A stretch of DNA of 64,000 nucleotides from Daucus carota subsp. sativus (taxonomy: Eukaryota; Streptophyta; Magnoliopsida; Apiales; Apiaceae). Shown here one piece after another: positions 36,401 through 47,522 of this stretch; within the stretch, counting starts at the first letter, position 1; every line of letters starts with the position of its first letter. Under the pieces are notes generated by a model that made no database searches, was not told where the DNA came from, and saw only the letters and a program-made list of their open reading frames with translations. A program made the position numbers and the translations under genes. Location of the stretch: NCBI RefSeq assembly GCF_001625215.2, contig NC_030387.2, forward strand, positions 36,355,606-36,419,605, read 5' to 3'.

Positions 36401-38821
36401 TTTCATTACATGGTGGGGGTGGGGAAAAGGCTCAAAATGAAAGGGCTGCTGCTCTTGAATCCATTCTAGCTGCTAGATCACGTATCAAGGACGACTCAGG
36501 ATCAAAAAAAAGTGGCGAGTTCAAGGTCCAAACAGGTTACAGTATTGTAGATGCTGCATCTGCTTCTGTACATGGAAGAAGTGCAGCTGCTGCAAAAGCT
36601 GCTCCAAGTGATAAAACTGCTGCTCGGATTGCTATGCACAAGGCTGGTGATAGAACTCCTGTTAATGCAAAGCTGGTAAGTCCCTTCCCCCACTCCATCC
36701 TCTCCCTAGCATTATTTAACTGACAGCCTGACAAAATATACATGTTTAGTATTAAACCACATGCATGACTTTTCAAAGCTTGCAACATATCTGCATAAAA
36801 AACAAATTGTACACACCAGGCTCACCTCCATGATTTAGGTTCTTAATTTTGCTAGTTATTCTTTGGATAGCGGTTCTCTAGATCATTGTAATAATGCTCC
36901 TCATCATATTTTTCTTGGCAGAATAATTTTCTTATAGCCTTATTATTTCCAGTTGTGCATGTTATATAAGCTATGCTAATATTCATGATTCATTTATGCC
37001 TTTTGTACTGCTTTAGGTGAAGAGCAGTTATACTACTGGTGCTGCTTCAAGATCCTTCACATCCACTTCTTATGATCCTGTCACAGTAAATGAATATGAA
37101 TATGTTAATGTTGAAAAGAACCCTAAGAAGAAAGGTTATGTTCAATTGCATACGACACATGGTGATTTGAACATTGAGCTTCACTGTGATATAACTCCCA
37201 GGGCATGTGAGAACTTCATAACATTATGTGAGAGAGGCTATTATGATGGCGTGTCTTTTCACAGGAGTATAAGGTATCTTATTGATAATTTTGAAATTGG
37301 TAGATATCTATAGCATGCAATAATGTTATATCAGTATATCACTAATGCTATCTTTCAATTTTATAATGTGCAGGAACTTTATGATCCAAGGCGGTGATCC
37401 TACTGGCACTGGAAAAGGAGGAGAATCTATATGGGGAAAGCCCTTTAAAGATGAAGTAAACTCCAAGTTGCTTCACTCTGGAAGAGGCGTTGTTAGCATG
37501 GCAAACAGTGGTCCACATACAAATGGTTCACAATTTTTCATCTTGTACAAGTCTGCCACTCATCTGAACTACAAACATACAGTTTTCGGTGGAGTTGTAG
37601 GAGGCTTAACAACTCTATCGACTATGGAGAAGGTTCCTGTTGATGACGACGATCGTCCTTTGGTTAGTTATTTACGTACTTATTTCTGTTCTGTTCTTCC
37701 TAGAACTCATGTTTATAAAAATTATGCTAGGAAATCAAATTGACACTTGTGGTATTGTGTTTCCTATAAAATCGTATAACTGAATTGTTTGGTAGAACCT
37801 ATATCCTCAAATTAGAAACACATGGGTTGCTCTAGAAGTTTGGCGAGTTTATACAGATTATGTAGGATTCTGCTGTAGAAATCCTTTATGTAAAGAACAT
37901 GAAAAGGTAACCTGAATATATCATTTCTGTATGGAAGAAGTATAGCTGCAGACAATGGCTTTATGTTATTATCACTATTATTATTATTATTATTATTCTT
38001 TTTTAGCATCAAAATGTTCAGGTCACATACGAAGACATTTTTGTTAATTGCAACTACTCCTATGTGTGTGCATCGTATGAATTTTTCTGCCTAATTTATA
38101 GTATGTCTATTGCGGGATTTATGTAAAGTTCCCTTTCTTTGGTGCATTCACTGATGACTGAACTGTAACCCTTGCCTAATGAGTGGTAATTTGTTAATAT
38201 TCAACGTGAATATGGGTATTTGCTTAATAAATGTTTATGTAAACACTTGTTTAGGCTTTTTCACTCTATCCTATCCCGCGATATATTTTCATTTATTTAT
38301 GTTTGCAGGTTTCCAGTTTCCATTACAGGGTGTTTAGTTTATGCTAAATGCAATATGTTAAGAGCACTGATTTACTGGCTCCGTTTCTGCTTGCTTGTGC
38401 AGGAAGAAATCAAGATAAATAGTGTCACGGTGTTTGTTAATCCATATGCCGAACTTGATGAAGAAGAGGAAAAGAAGGCTATTGAGGAAAAAGAAAAAGA
38501 AGCAGAGGATGAAGATAAAGTTAGTGTTTTAGTAAAATGTAGTTTTGTTCACTCGTAGTGGGTGGAAAACTTTGTCTGTTGTTACTTACCCATCCTCTTT
38601 TTACATTTCAGGATAAGCTTGGGTCATGGTTTAGCAATCCAGGCACGGGAACAACTGAAACTGGAGTTGGTGGAGGTGGTGTTGGTAAATACTTGAAGAC
38701 ACGTGATCCTCCGGCTAAATCTAAACCCCCTATTGACACTGATCTAGATACAGTTTCTGTAACAAAGAAAAGAAAATTGGGTGTTAAAGGTAACGAACTA
38801 AAAGACTTCTCTGCATGGTAG
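33245..38821 (+). CDS. CYP65: U-box and cyclophilin-domain protein (CYP65/PUB49 type)
   Basis: Eleven exons: 33245-33372, 33596-33658, 33776-33879, 35272-35363, 35468-35557, 36146-36221, 36302-36675, 37017-37273, 37374-37662, 38403-38519, 38612-38821; 599 aa, very close to Arabidopsis CYP65. The orthologue of animal PPIL2, it is a nuclear protein joining a U-box (E3 ligase type) to a peptidyl-prolyl isomerase fold. Seen: the N-terminal [19 protein letters not shown] signature, a U-box at about 40-115 ([22 protein letters not shown]), and a cyclophilin domain at about 346-495 ([36 protein letters not shown]). The catalytic-type Arg in FHR is kept. The cyclosporin-binding Trp position reads His in SATHLNYKH, as I recall for this subgroup's loss of Trp. 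A charged tail with a KKRK basic cluster ends in KDFSAW. Intron 1 begins with a CT microsatellite. Confidence 0.96.
33378..33495 (+). repeat. CT microsatellite in intron 1 of the CYP65-type gene
   Basis: (CT)n with a central C-rich break, beginning five bases after the splice donor (GTATG). It mirrors the arrangement in the porin gene at 14.7 kb. The ORFs through it are low-complexity. Confidence 0.95.
35690..35860. mobile_element. Small MITE in intron 5 of the CYP65-type gene
   Basis: Terminal inverted repeats: AATGCTCAGAAGTATGTACT on the left, complementary with a few mismatches to AGTACGTACTTAGGAGCATT on the right. About 171 bp, no coding capacity. The target duplication is unclear. Confidence 0.6.
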
Positions 38822-40056
38822 GTTTTCTTTGGATGTGACAATCGTTCACGTCTGGTGGGGAATGTTGTGTGCACACCTCAAGACAGTCCACTAACTTGTA
38901 CATCTGGGGATTTCTGTAGCCTATTTACTATAAAATTTTGTTTTAAAGGCGTTTATGATAATCTGGGCAAGTGTTCAGAAATCATGTACCACAACAAATT
39001 TGTTCGTCCAACCAAAAACCTGATGATTCATGGTCTTTCTTGTTGTATATTATGCCGGAGGAATGAAATAACATTGGTTTGAGGCTTTTAGCAACAATTT
39101 TTGTGCGTTGTTGATTTGTAGTTGACTTGGTGCAATTGACTTTAATATAATCCAATGTGCAAAATACTGATGCACGTCTGGAGAGGGACCTGGCCAGTGT
39201 ATTGACACTGACATGGCATCACTGAAGTTTTACAAAAAAGATTTTTGTTAGAAAAAGTATTTATGGTAGTAAGTTCTTAATTTTGATATTTCTGGATGAT
39301 TTTTTATATCTATATATTTTGGATGTATTTTTTGACTATGCAATGCCCCCAAGTCTAAATGAGGATTCTATTATAATGATATGCCTCCCATATAATATTA
39401 TAAAAATATTTTTTAACAATCTTATTTACTATCGAATTATACTATTTAAGTGAAATAATAAATTATAAATTTTGATTAGTATATCTACAAGTAATAAACT
39501 AAACAAACACCGAAATTACCCGTGTGAAAATCGTTGAAATTGCACTGGAAAATGACAGGGCTTGAGGCCCAGTAGTTGATGAGACAATGTAAAGCCCAAA
39601 GAAGACAAGGTTTGATCCATGTCCCTTTAAACCTATGACACCAACTATTTGACTTACTTTGTCGGCCCGACCTGCTGACAGAACAGAAAGTGCACATCAC
39701 GAACCAATGTACATCAATTTCGCTGCGCCGTCATCCACTCCCCTCCCCACGCGCGTAAGCCCCCATCTAATCACGAATCTCTCCTCTCATTGGTCCACCT
39801 CACCACATTCCAGCTTAATTTAGCCTGGCATCTTCGTAAATAAATCCAACTCCGAGGGCAATTTGAACTTCACCCTTTGTCTCCTGTGCCAATCATTCAT
39901 TCGTTTTCCTCATCTCATCTTACTTGTATACCGTATACGTATAGGAAATATAACTCGACACACAGATAAAAAGAGGGTAGTTTTAATTTTAATATTGCTG
40001 TATAGAGGGATCGATCTGCAGATCGCTCTCTCTTGATTTTTCTTGATTTTTCAACA
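38822..40056. other. Gene-free stretch before the ARL8 gene
   Basis: 3' flank of the CYP65-type gene and promoter/leader of ARL8. The 39.5-39.95 kb part is more GC-rich and pyrimidine-rich, like a leader or proximal promoter. No repeat with clear ends seen. Confidence 0.5.
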
Positions 40057-42768
40057 ATGGGTTTATGGGAAGCTCTTCTTAATTGGCTCAGAAGGTTTGC
40101 TTTTTCTTTTCCTCTGTTTTTTCATACATTCACATGAATTACAATCTTGTTTTTTTTTTTAATTTTTTTAATATTGTCTTGTTGATTATGGGTTTTTGGT
40201 GTATAAATTTGTATATATGAGCTACCAGGATTAGGGTTTTTGTTGATTTTGTCATACATTAAGTTGGAATTTAAATAAAGCAACCTGCTTTTTTTTTTTT
40301 TTGGATTAAAGTTTTAGCTTTGCTGAGATTTTGGTATGAATAGATTTTGTATTTTGTGTGAATTAATGGAGATGTCTACAGAACTATTAATCAGAGAAGA
40401 ATATAGCTGGTTAAATTATATGTGTTCCAACTATACAATTGTTCGATTTTTGTCTGTATTTATACACATCAGTCGGCTAGTATCTGTGTTTAGGTTGTGA
40501 ATTTCAGGGCTGAATCAGATTTATAAATACAAAGCTAGATTTAGCTGAGAGGCACTTGTTAATTCATATTTTTTTTCAGTGATTCTTATTTCTAGATTAC
40601 TGCTCTCCTGATTGTGTCACTACTATTAATCTGTGCCCACAATTTCCTAGCTCAGAATCCTTAGAAAATATTTGTCTATACCTGTTGTTTTGATAACTCA
40701 ACGGGACTTCTAAGAAATTAAGAGGGCTATGATGGTGTTTGCTCGTTTAAGAATTTAGCTACATTGCTAACACGCTTGCGTGAACTGATCCCAATGTAAA
40801 ATAGCAGCACAGTCATTGGACATTTGAAGATTACAAAATTTTGGACCAATATCTATGATTATGTGCATATAGCATATGTATTGATATCTAATATGGGAAC
40901 TTGATATGGAAATGAATTTTACTAATAATTTCTGGTTAGTAGCTCACTGCGACTACATGAGCAGTTTATGATGACAAACTCTTGGAGATTTATTATCATT
41001 TTGTACCTCTTTTCATCTGTATATGTTAAACATAATTAACAATATAATCCTGTGAAAATGCATGGTCTCATTAATAATCACTATGCTTTGCAGCCTCTTT
41101 TTTAAGCAAGAGATGGAGCTTTCTCTGATAGGGCTTCAAAATGCTGGAAAAACTTCACTTGTTAATGTTGTTGCGGTAATATTGAAGTTCACGTGTCTTT
41201 TGATGAATTCTATTTATATTTGTCATGAGACTAATGATGTGTTTATTGTACTGATTTTCAATTCTTTGGTCTTTTGCAATGCTGGTGGCCTGCTGTTTGT
41301 TTTTAGACTGGTGGATATAGCGAAGACATGATTCCTACAGTAAGTTAAACTCCCTAAGTCGGCTTATGCTAGCAGTTTCCAACGAGTCGTTACTTTTATT
41401 TTCTCTACTTCACTGCCTATGGTATCTGGCTGATAATGTTGTACTATACTACTATCTTATGCTGAGGGTGACTAAGCATAACTTAATACCATGATTTTCA
41501 GGTTGGATTTAATATGCGGAAGGTAACTAAAGGAAATGTCACAATCAAGTTGTGGGATCTTGGAGGTCAACCCCGATTCCGTAGCATGTGGGAGAGATAT
41601 TGTCGTGCAGTTTCTGCTATAGTGTATGCAGCTTTACCTCCTGCTAATTGACTTTAGTGACTTGCAATGCTATATATAAATATAATTATGTCTGAAACCC
41701 ATTTTTTCTTTTTAGTACATTGGCTAATTGTTCCCTCTTTTTTATCTTTGGATTTGTGTTGCTTACAAAAATATCTTACAATAGGGTCAGAACAAGTAAA
41801 TGCATTCCAGAAAATAATTAGGCTCGGGACAATAGATTCTCAAATTATAACAGTTGCAGAAGTTGATGAAAAATGATTTAGATGTGCAGAAGTTCAATGG
41901 TTGTTATTTTTTTCATCATTATCTGTAAATTCTTAGAGCCTTACTGAGCAACTGCTGCTGCCTCTCTGTTGTTTATTTTTGCGTCTTTGGTAATAGTTTG
42001 GACCACTGACTTCATTAGTGTGTTACTAGGGGAGTGTTTGATTTTTAGGAAGAGTAATTGCCTTCTCAATTCAGCCACATCTTTTGACTCTTCTACGTTA
42101 GTATCTAAATGAATGTTGCTCGTCATTGTTAAAGTATAAGATTATAATTGTTCTAAAAATGGCTCTCCTAGTCCTGGATCAGCATGCATCATCTAATGCA
42201 ATAGTTCACAATATCAAATAGGAATATTTTATACTTGAATGATAAATTACAATCTCATGAAATATATACACGTATATGAAATAATAACAATTTTATTGAA
42301 CTTCCTTGGGCAGCACTTGTTTCATTCTTATCCATAAATGCATTACGACTTGACTAAAACTTTCATCTTGTCTGCAGTTATGTTGTTGATGCTGCTGATC
42401 CTGATAACCTCAGTGTATCCAAAAGCGAACTCCATGATTTGCTAAGCAAAGCATCACTTGCTGGTATCCCTCTGCTAGTGTTAGGAAACAAGATTGATAA
42501 AGCTGGAGCACTCTCTAAGCAGGCTTTGACAGATCAGATGTGAGTGAAGATAATTCTGATTCCCCTCCTCTGTTCTTTGATATATGTAGAATTTTTGTCG
42601 TTTCTTTTCGTGTACTTATATTTTGTTGTGATGGTATTTACTGTATCCAGGGGGTTGAAATCCATTACTGATAGAGAAGTATGCTGCTACATGATCTCGT
42701 GCAAGAACTCGACCAACATTGACTCAGTCATTGAATGGCTCGTTAAGCATTCCAAATCAAAGAGCTAA
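40057..42768 (+). CDS. ARL8: ADP-ribosylation factor-like GTPase ARL8
   Basis: Six exons: 40057-40094, 41094-41175, 41307-41339, 41502-41623, 42378-42539, 42651-42768, giving 184 aa, the usual ARL8 length. ARL8 GTPases bind late endosome, lysosome or vacuole membranes through an amphipathic N-terminal helix. Seen: [20 protein letters not shown] as that helix, the P-loop GLQNAGKT (26-33), the switch I Thr in [17 protein letters not shown] (switch II), the guanine-specificity NKID, and the SCK motif near the end. From the literature, plant ARL8 is also a host factor used by tobamoviruses. Intron 1 is 1 kb long; an intron of about 0.75 kb splits a Val codon in the central beta strand. Confidence 0.97.
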
Positions 42769-44009
42769 GCAAACTAGCCCATCCATCTGGGCATTTGGGT
42801 TGTGACTTTCGATATTTCTGGAAGTTGAGGTTTTTGGGCTGTGTTGGTTAGAGTTGTTTGGATTTGGCTTTGTTATGTCTCTTCTACTTCCTTCTGAGCT
42901 GCTGTGTATTGTATGTACATTTAAGATGTTGACTTATTATACTTCCTGATTGATGATGATATTTCATTAGATTGTCTGATGGTTTTCTTGAGGTTTCTTC
43001 CAGACAACTTTTTGAGTTTAATCCGAACTAAAGTCTAACCATAACATATGTAATTCAAGTAGTATGCTGTATGCCAACCTACTAAAACTTGAATTCTTCT
43101 TCCATAAACTTGAATTCTCGTGAATCAGGATGTTAGCATATCCAATTCTGCATCTTCTTGTACAAGTTACACCGGTGCTGTCCAGAATTATATAAGGGGC
43201 CGTTTGAAAACATGGATTGGGTTTGAAATGATTTTTATACTAATATTTGAATGTGTGGATTTCAAATTAAATCCAAATCCAAAATCAGAATTTCATTTGA
43301 AATTCTGTTCCCAAACGGGCCATATTTGTATTAACTCAATTTTAAAGCTTTTGACGAATTGAAACTTCAAGATGAATCGAAATTTCCTTTGTTAACTAAT
43401 TAATCTGTACTTTGTTTTATCATAGTATGTATCAATACTATTTAGTCTCAATATAATGCAGAAAATATATTTTTTAATTCAGATAAATTGTTATTCTTTG
43501 TAAATGAATAAATCCAGTAGTTTTAAATTATTAATAACATAGTTTGTTTGTATTTTTAATTCAGAAAAATCATTATTCTTTATGAATTAAAAGGATTTCG
43601 ATATAAATAATTATAAGTTTTAGTTTTATTAGTTGTGATCATTCTCTTCTGTATAATAGTAGAGAAAATTAAGAGAGGAAAAAAAAATTAATTTACAGTT
43701 CTGGTCATTGGCATATAATTATAATAAACTGATTTTTTTTAAATCTTTAATTAGAAATCAAAAAAGAAAAGAAAAAAGAAATCAATACCCCCGACCCGAC
43801 CCAAGTCCATGTTCTCTTCTCTTAGGTTTAACAAGAACCCTCCTCAGTCTTCAATCTTCACCAAGAATCAAATTGAGCAGATCCCAATCGCATTTTCTTG
43901 AAAAACCCTCGAACCCAAGAACCCCTATATCTTAGTGCACTCATTTTCTTCTCAAAGATTCAATCTTTATAGCTTGTGTATCATTTATACATACAAATAT
44001 ACACACAAA
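42769..44009. other. Gene-free stretch with one inverted-repeat element
   Basis: 3' flank of ARL8, a short inverted-repeat element at 43.19 kb, then AT-rich sequence. The last 230 bp before the ribosomal protein gene are C-rich, like a plant leader. Confidence 0.5.
43195..43315. mobile_element. Small inverted-repeat element (GGCCGTTTG type)
   Basis: The ends GGGGCCGTTTGAAAAC and GTTCCCAAACGGGCC are imperfect inverted repeats, and the interior folds back on itself (TTTGAAATG and CATTTGAAAT). About 120 bp. Flanks match at only 5 of 8 positions, so superfamily assignment (possibly hAT) is weak. Confidence 0.5.
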
Positions 44010-44522
44010 ATGACCTCCTCAATAGCTTCTAAACTCCCCTCAAAAACCCTATCAAGACTCCTCCTTTTCACTCGCAAAACCCCTCTTTGCCAACCCTTTT
44101 GCACCCTCACTAAAGCCCAAGCGCAAACCCAGAAACTCGAAAGAATTGCTGATGAGCTTCTCAGTCTCAGCAAGCTTGAGCTACATGATTACAACATTCT
44201 AATGCGACACAAGATGGGTCTTAATAAATATGGGCCTGCTGCTGTTGGTCTTCAATCCGGGTCTGGTTCCGCTGGGCCTGCTACTGAGGTTAAGGCTGCG
44301 GCTGAAAAAATGGTTTTTGATGTGAAGCTTGAGAAATTTGATGCAGCTGCTAAAATCAAGATTATTAAGGAAGTTAGGGCTTTTACTGATTTGGGTCTTA
44401 AGGATGCTAAAGATTTGGTTGAGAAAGCGCCGGTTGTGGTTAAGAAAGGGTTGACAAAGGAAGAAGCCGAGGCAATTTCTGAGAAGCTCAAGGCACTGGG
44501 TGCTACTGTGGTATTGGAATGA
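44010..44522 (+). CDS. Mitochondrial ribosomal protein L7/L12 (bL12m)
   Basis: Single exon, 170 aa. L7/L12 forms the ribosomal stalk that recruits translation factors. The C-terminal domain (about 101-170) is complete: [39 protein letters not shown], and a final [10 protein letters not shown]. The first 35 residues are rich in Ser, Lys, Arg, Leu and lack acidic residues, as in a mitochondrial presequence. The region 37-75 ([20 protein letters not shown]) is the dimerisation-type helix. An in-frame ATG at 43935 would add 25 residues, but the ATG at 44010 has the better context (acaaaATGac) and starts a cleaner presequence. The long spacer between the two domains is Gly/Ser/Ala-rich (80-100). 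Confidence 0.93.
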   Translation: MTSSIASKLPSKTLSRLLLFTRKTPLCQPFCTLTKAQAQTQKLERIADELLSLSKLELHDYNILMRHKMGLNKYGPAAVGLQSGSGSAGPATEVKAAAEKMVFDVKLEKFDAAAKIKIIKEVRAFTDLGLKDAKDLVEKAPVVVKKGLTKEEAEAISEKLKALGATVVLE

Positions 44523-45492
44523 CATTTTTGTTTTATTATATTTCTAGTATGTTTATGTTATTGGAATAATTCACAAGTTCCTTAGTAGAAGTCACTATTT
44601 TCGAAAATTTGATGTTTTGTGGATATGCAAATGTGATCGATTTTCTATGGATGAGTTTAAGTTGTTTTCAATGGCAAATGCATTTAGTACTTCTTGACAA
44701 TTACTCTTGCTCCATTTAAGTTGTTTTGTGTGCAATCAATTCAGTATTAGTTATAGTAGAAATTTCTTAGTCCTTGAACTCTGAACTCGTATTCCAAATT
44801 GAGTGCAATGGGCATGAATTTGGGGTTTTGCTTAATGAAGTTGTATCTATCACTACCAGGATGGGTTATTTGTTACAGAGTTGTTTATTTAAAGCAATAT
44901 GTTAATATTAATAATGTGTTTTTTTGGTTTAAAATTTTGAACTGCTAAATATGAATTAACCGAGATAAGTGAGTTAAAAAATATAACAAAAATAAAATAA
45001 TGATAATAATAATGTCTATGATATGATAAATTGAGTATATAGTATTGTGTACAAACAGAGTAAGGATGAAACATGAAATAGTATAATGTTCACAATACCT
45101 ACATTTTTACCCGAAAACCAGCCCCTGTGTTGCCTAGTTCCCCACGAACTAGCTTCGTTCCCTGCACCAGAGTTAGCTATGGACCATACGTACACGTATG
45201 CATTGAATTGAATATAGAAGGGTCACACAAGTATTTGGCAATAATCCCGATCTTTTATCACCTCAACATCACTACAAAGATCCTCAATGAATTTACTGTT
45301 TGCCTTTAGCAATCTGTGCCTATTACTTAATCAACTCTGTGAGACTAGATTCTCTCAAGGACTATCTCCCCATGTACATGCCCATATGTTTACATATGCC
45401 TACCATCTATATATATAGAATGACATATGTTGGATCCGAGCTAGAAGTCATCTTCCAATCCATTTCCAAGTATGATTCAAACTGCCAAAAAA

Positions 45493-45732
45493 CTAGCCCG
45501 AGCACCTATAAACTGGCTTGAGCACCTTTTCAATTGAGGCTAGAAGTCAGCCCTCAGCGTCGGTCTGGTGTCTGATTCCTGTTCGGGCTAGGACTTAGGC
45601 CTTAGCGCCTGCTTGGCATCCATTTCCTAATCGGGGCAGGAATCAGGCCTTAGCGCCTGCCCATGGCCTGCTTCCTACTCAAGCTAGGAAATAAGCCGAG
45701 GCGCCTGTCCAGTGTCCTAGGAGTCCTTGACG
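45493..45732. repeat. Five degenerate units of a 48-bp tandem repeat
   Basis: Units start at about 45493, 45541, 45589, 45637 and 45685. The last four are each exactly 48 bp and share GGCCTTAGCGCCTG and CTTCCTA--C-GGGCTAGGA-like words. The period is a multiple of three, but no reading frame is open through the array. It is much more GC-rich than its flanks. Confidence 0.8.
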
Positions 45733-46204
45733 CCCAATCAACTTAGCCTCATCTTGCTCTCAGATTCCCACTAGAACTTGGTCTCTTGTTCTGCCAGCAT
45801 CTTAGTCTTTCGCCTTGCATAATCAAAATTCAAAGCCCACAAAACTCTAGTCTCCATGGCCAACATTCGCCTTAGCTGCCTAACTTGGCCCTTGTTAGAC
45901 TCCAGCGTTCACTCTAAGAGTCAGGGGTCTAACACCTACATACATGCTTATGTGACTGAAATGAGTAAACATGATAAGTTCCACACAAATATGTGGTAGG
46001 AGGGATCAACGGATGCACATAGATGCCTATTAATGTTAGTGTCTGATGACTAAGCATAGATAGGGTAAATAGATGCCTGATATTTTTCATACATAAAAAG
46101 AGATCATAGCTATAAAAACAGAGAATTTAAAAGAATTTCCCAATATTGAATCAGCAAGTTCTTTAAGAAAATTTAAGCTTCAATTGTTCCAGAAGTGCAG
46201 AGAA

Positions 46205-46412
46205 GGAGTTTATTACTTGAGACAGATTCAGTCCAGGTAGCAGAGTTCAAAGCTTTATGCACTCAAACATTTTATATTTCAATCATCTCTTACCTCCTAA
46301 TACAAGGGAGGCAAAGGTTGCGTTGACATGGCGTAAGTTGATTATTAATAAGTACTTTATTCTTCAATCTTCATTAGTTTCCAGAGAAATGATTGCAGCA
46401 GTAAGCAAATAT
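46205..46412. repeat. Segment duplicated at 23.0-23.5 kb, copy B
   Basis: Aligns with 22985-23515 once the MITE there is removed, and gives the empty site for that MITE around 46335-46360. Confidence 0.7.
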
Positions 46413-47310
46413 TTGATTTGTCCTGCTTTGCCATGCTCTGCAATCTGCATGGTTAGATGAGGCCACATAAACTTGTCTTTCCTAATCTCTGTAGTTAGGA
46501 TTCCAACCGTAGGTCACATCAAATTTTTTGGTGCCAATAAAAGCCTTCTAGAGCTGAGGGAAGATTCAGTTCAGACAGCCATTTTCGGATAGCTACAATG
46601 GTAAGCTGGCATTTCTATACTTGGATCGACCTTATGCATCTACAAGCAACTGTTCTGTACTATTTGATATTATATGCCAAGTTAAATTGGTAATCTGATT
46701 TTAAGGAAAGGGTACAGAAGCTAAATAGAAAAGCCTTTAATATTGTACGACATAGTTGCTTGATGAAGAAAATTGACGGGCAGATGTTTTCGCCAAAAAG
46801 TCTGTCACATCAGTCGTTGCTGTCATAGAATACGAACTTTTACCTTGTGCTGGCATTTCAATCATTCTGACTTATTTGTCTGTCTCTCAAAAGAAATCTC
46901 TGGAGAATTTCTTTATCCTTCTACTCAGCTTAAATAAATGACCTTTGATTTTATACAGAATTTCTTGGTTGAACTTTTAGCAGTGGTGTGTGGACAACTG
47001 GAAAAAGAAAAGTGAAAAATTTTCATTACTTACATTGAAACTAAAACAAATCTCTTATCAAATAGAATACAAAGAAAATTTCCAGTGATCAAAGTTATAG
47101 AGTGATATGAGCCAAAAACAAAGAGAACAATAAATTTCTGATTTCATGGTGAAATGTGTGGTTCTGTGCGTACAGCAAAGGTATGTATGTATATGATTTG
47201 AGTTTGATAGATGGGCAAAGATTCAAGTGACCCAGATGATGCTGATGCTCTGTTTCTTGAGACTTGAAATTGATCCTTCTGGTCGATATGGTTGGGTTGG
47301 TAATACTATA

Positions 47311-47522
47311 CGGGTTATACAACTCACAGTTTCTTGGCCGTTGGATGTATATCCAGCGGCCAGGATCGTATTAAATTTTTAGTATGTCCAGCGCTTTTTT
47401 AGTGCTGGACGGGAATTCCCATGTCCAGCGCTAAAAAAGCGCTGGACATATTAAAATTTTAATATGATCCTGGCTGCTGGATATGCATCCAACGGTCCAG
47501 AAACTGTGAGTTGTTTAACTCG
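47311..47522. mobile_element. Palindromic MITE, 212 bp, strong hairpin
   Basis: Nearly complete inverted repeat: CGGGTTATACAACTCACAG on the left mirrors CTGTGAGTTGTTTAACTCG on the right. The centre has GTCCAGCGCT with long matching arms (TCCAGCGCTTTTTTAG and CTAAAAAAGCGCTGGA). No coding capacity. A transcript would fold into a long double-stranded stem. Confidence 0.8.

Noticed and set aside
43935..44009. Upstream in-frame start for the L7/L12 gene
   Set aside because: Would add 25 residues before an otherwise normal mitochondrial presequence; the ATG at 44010 is more plausible.
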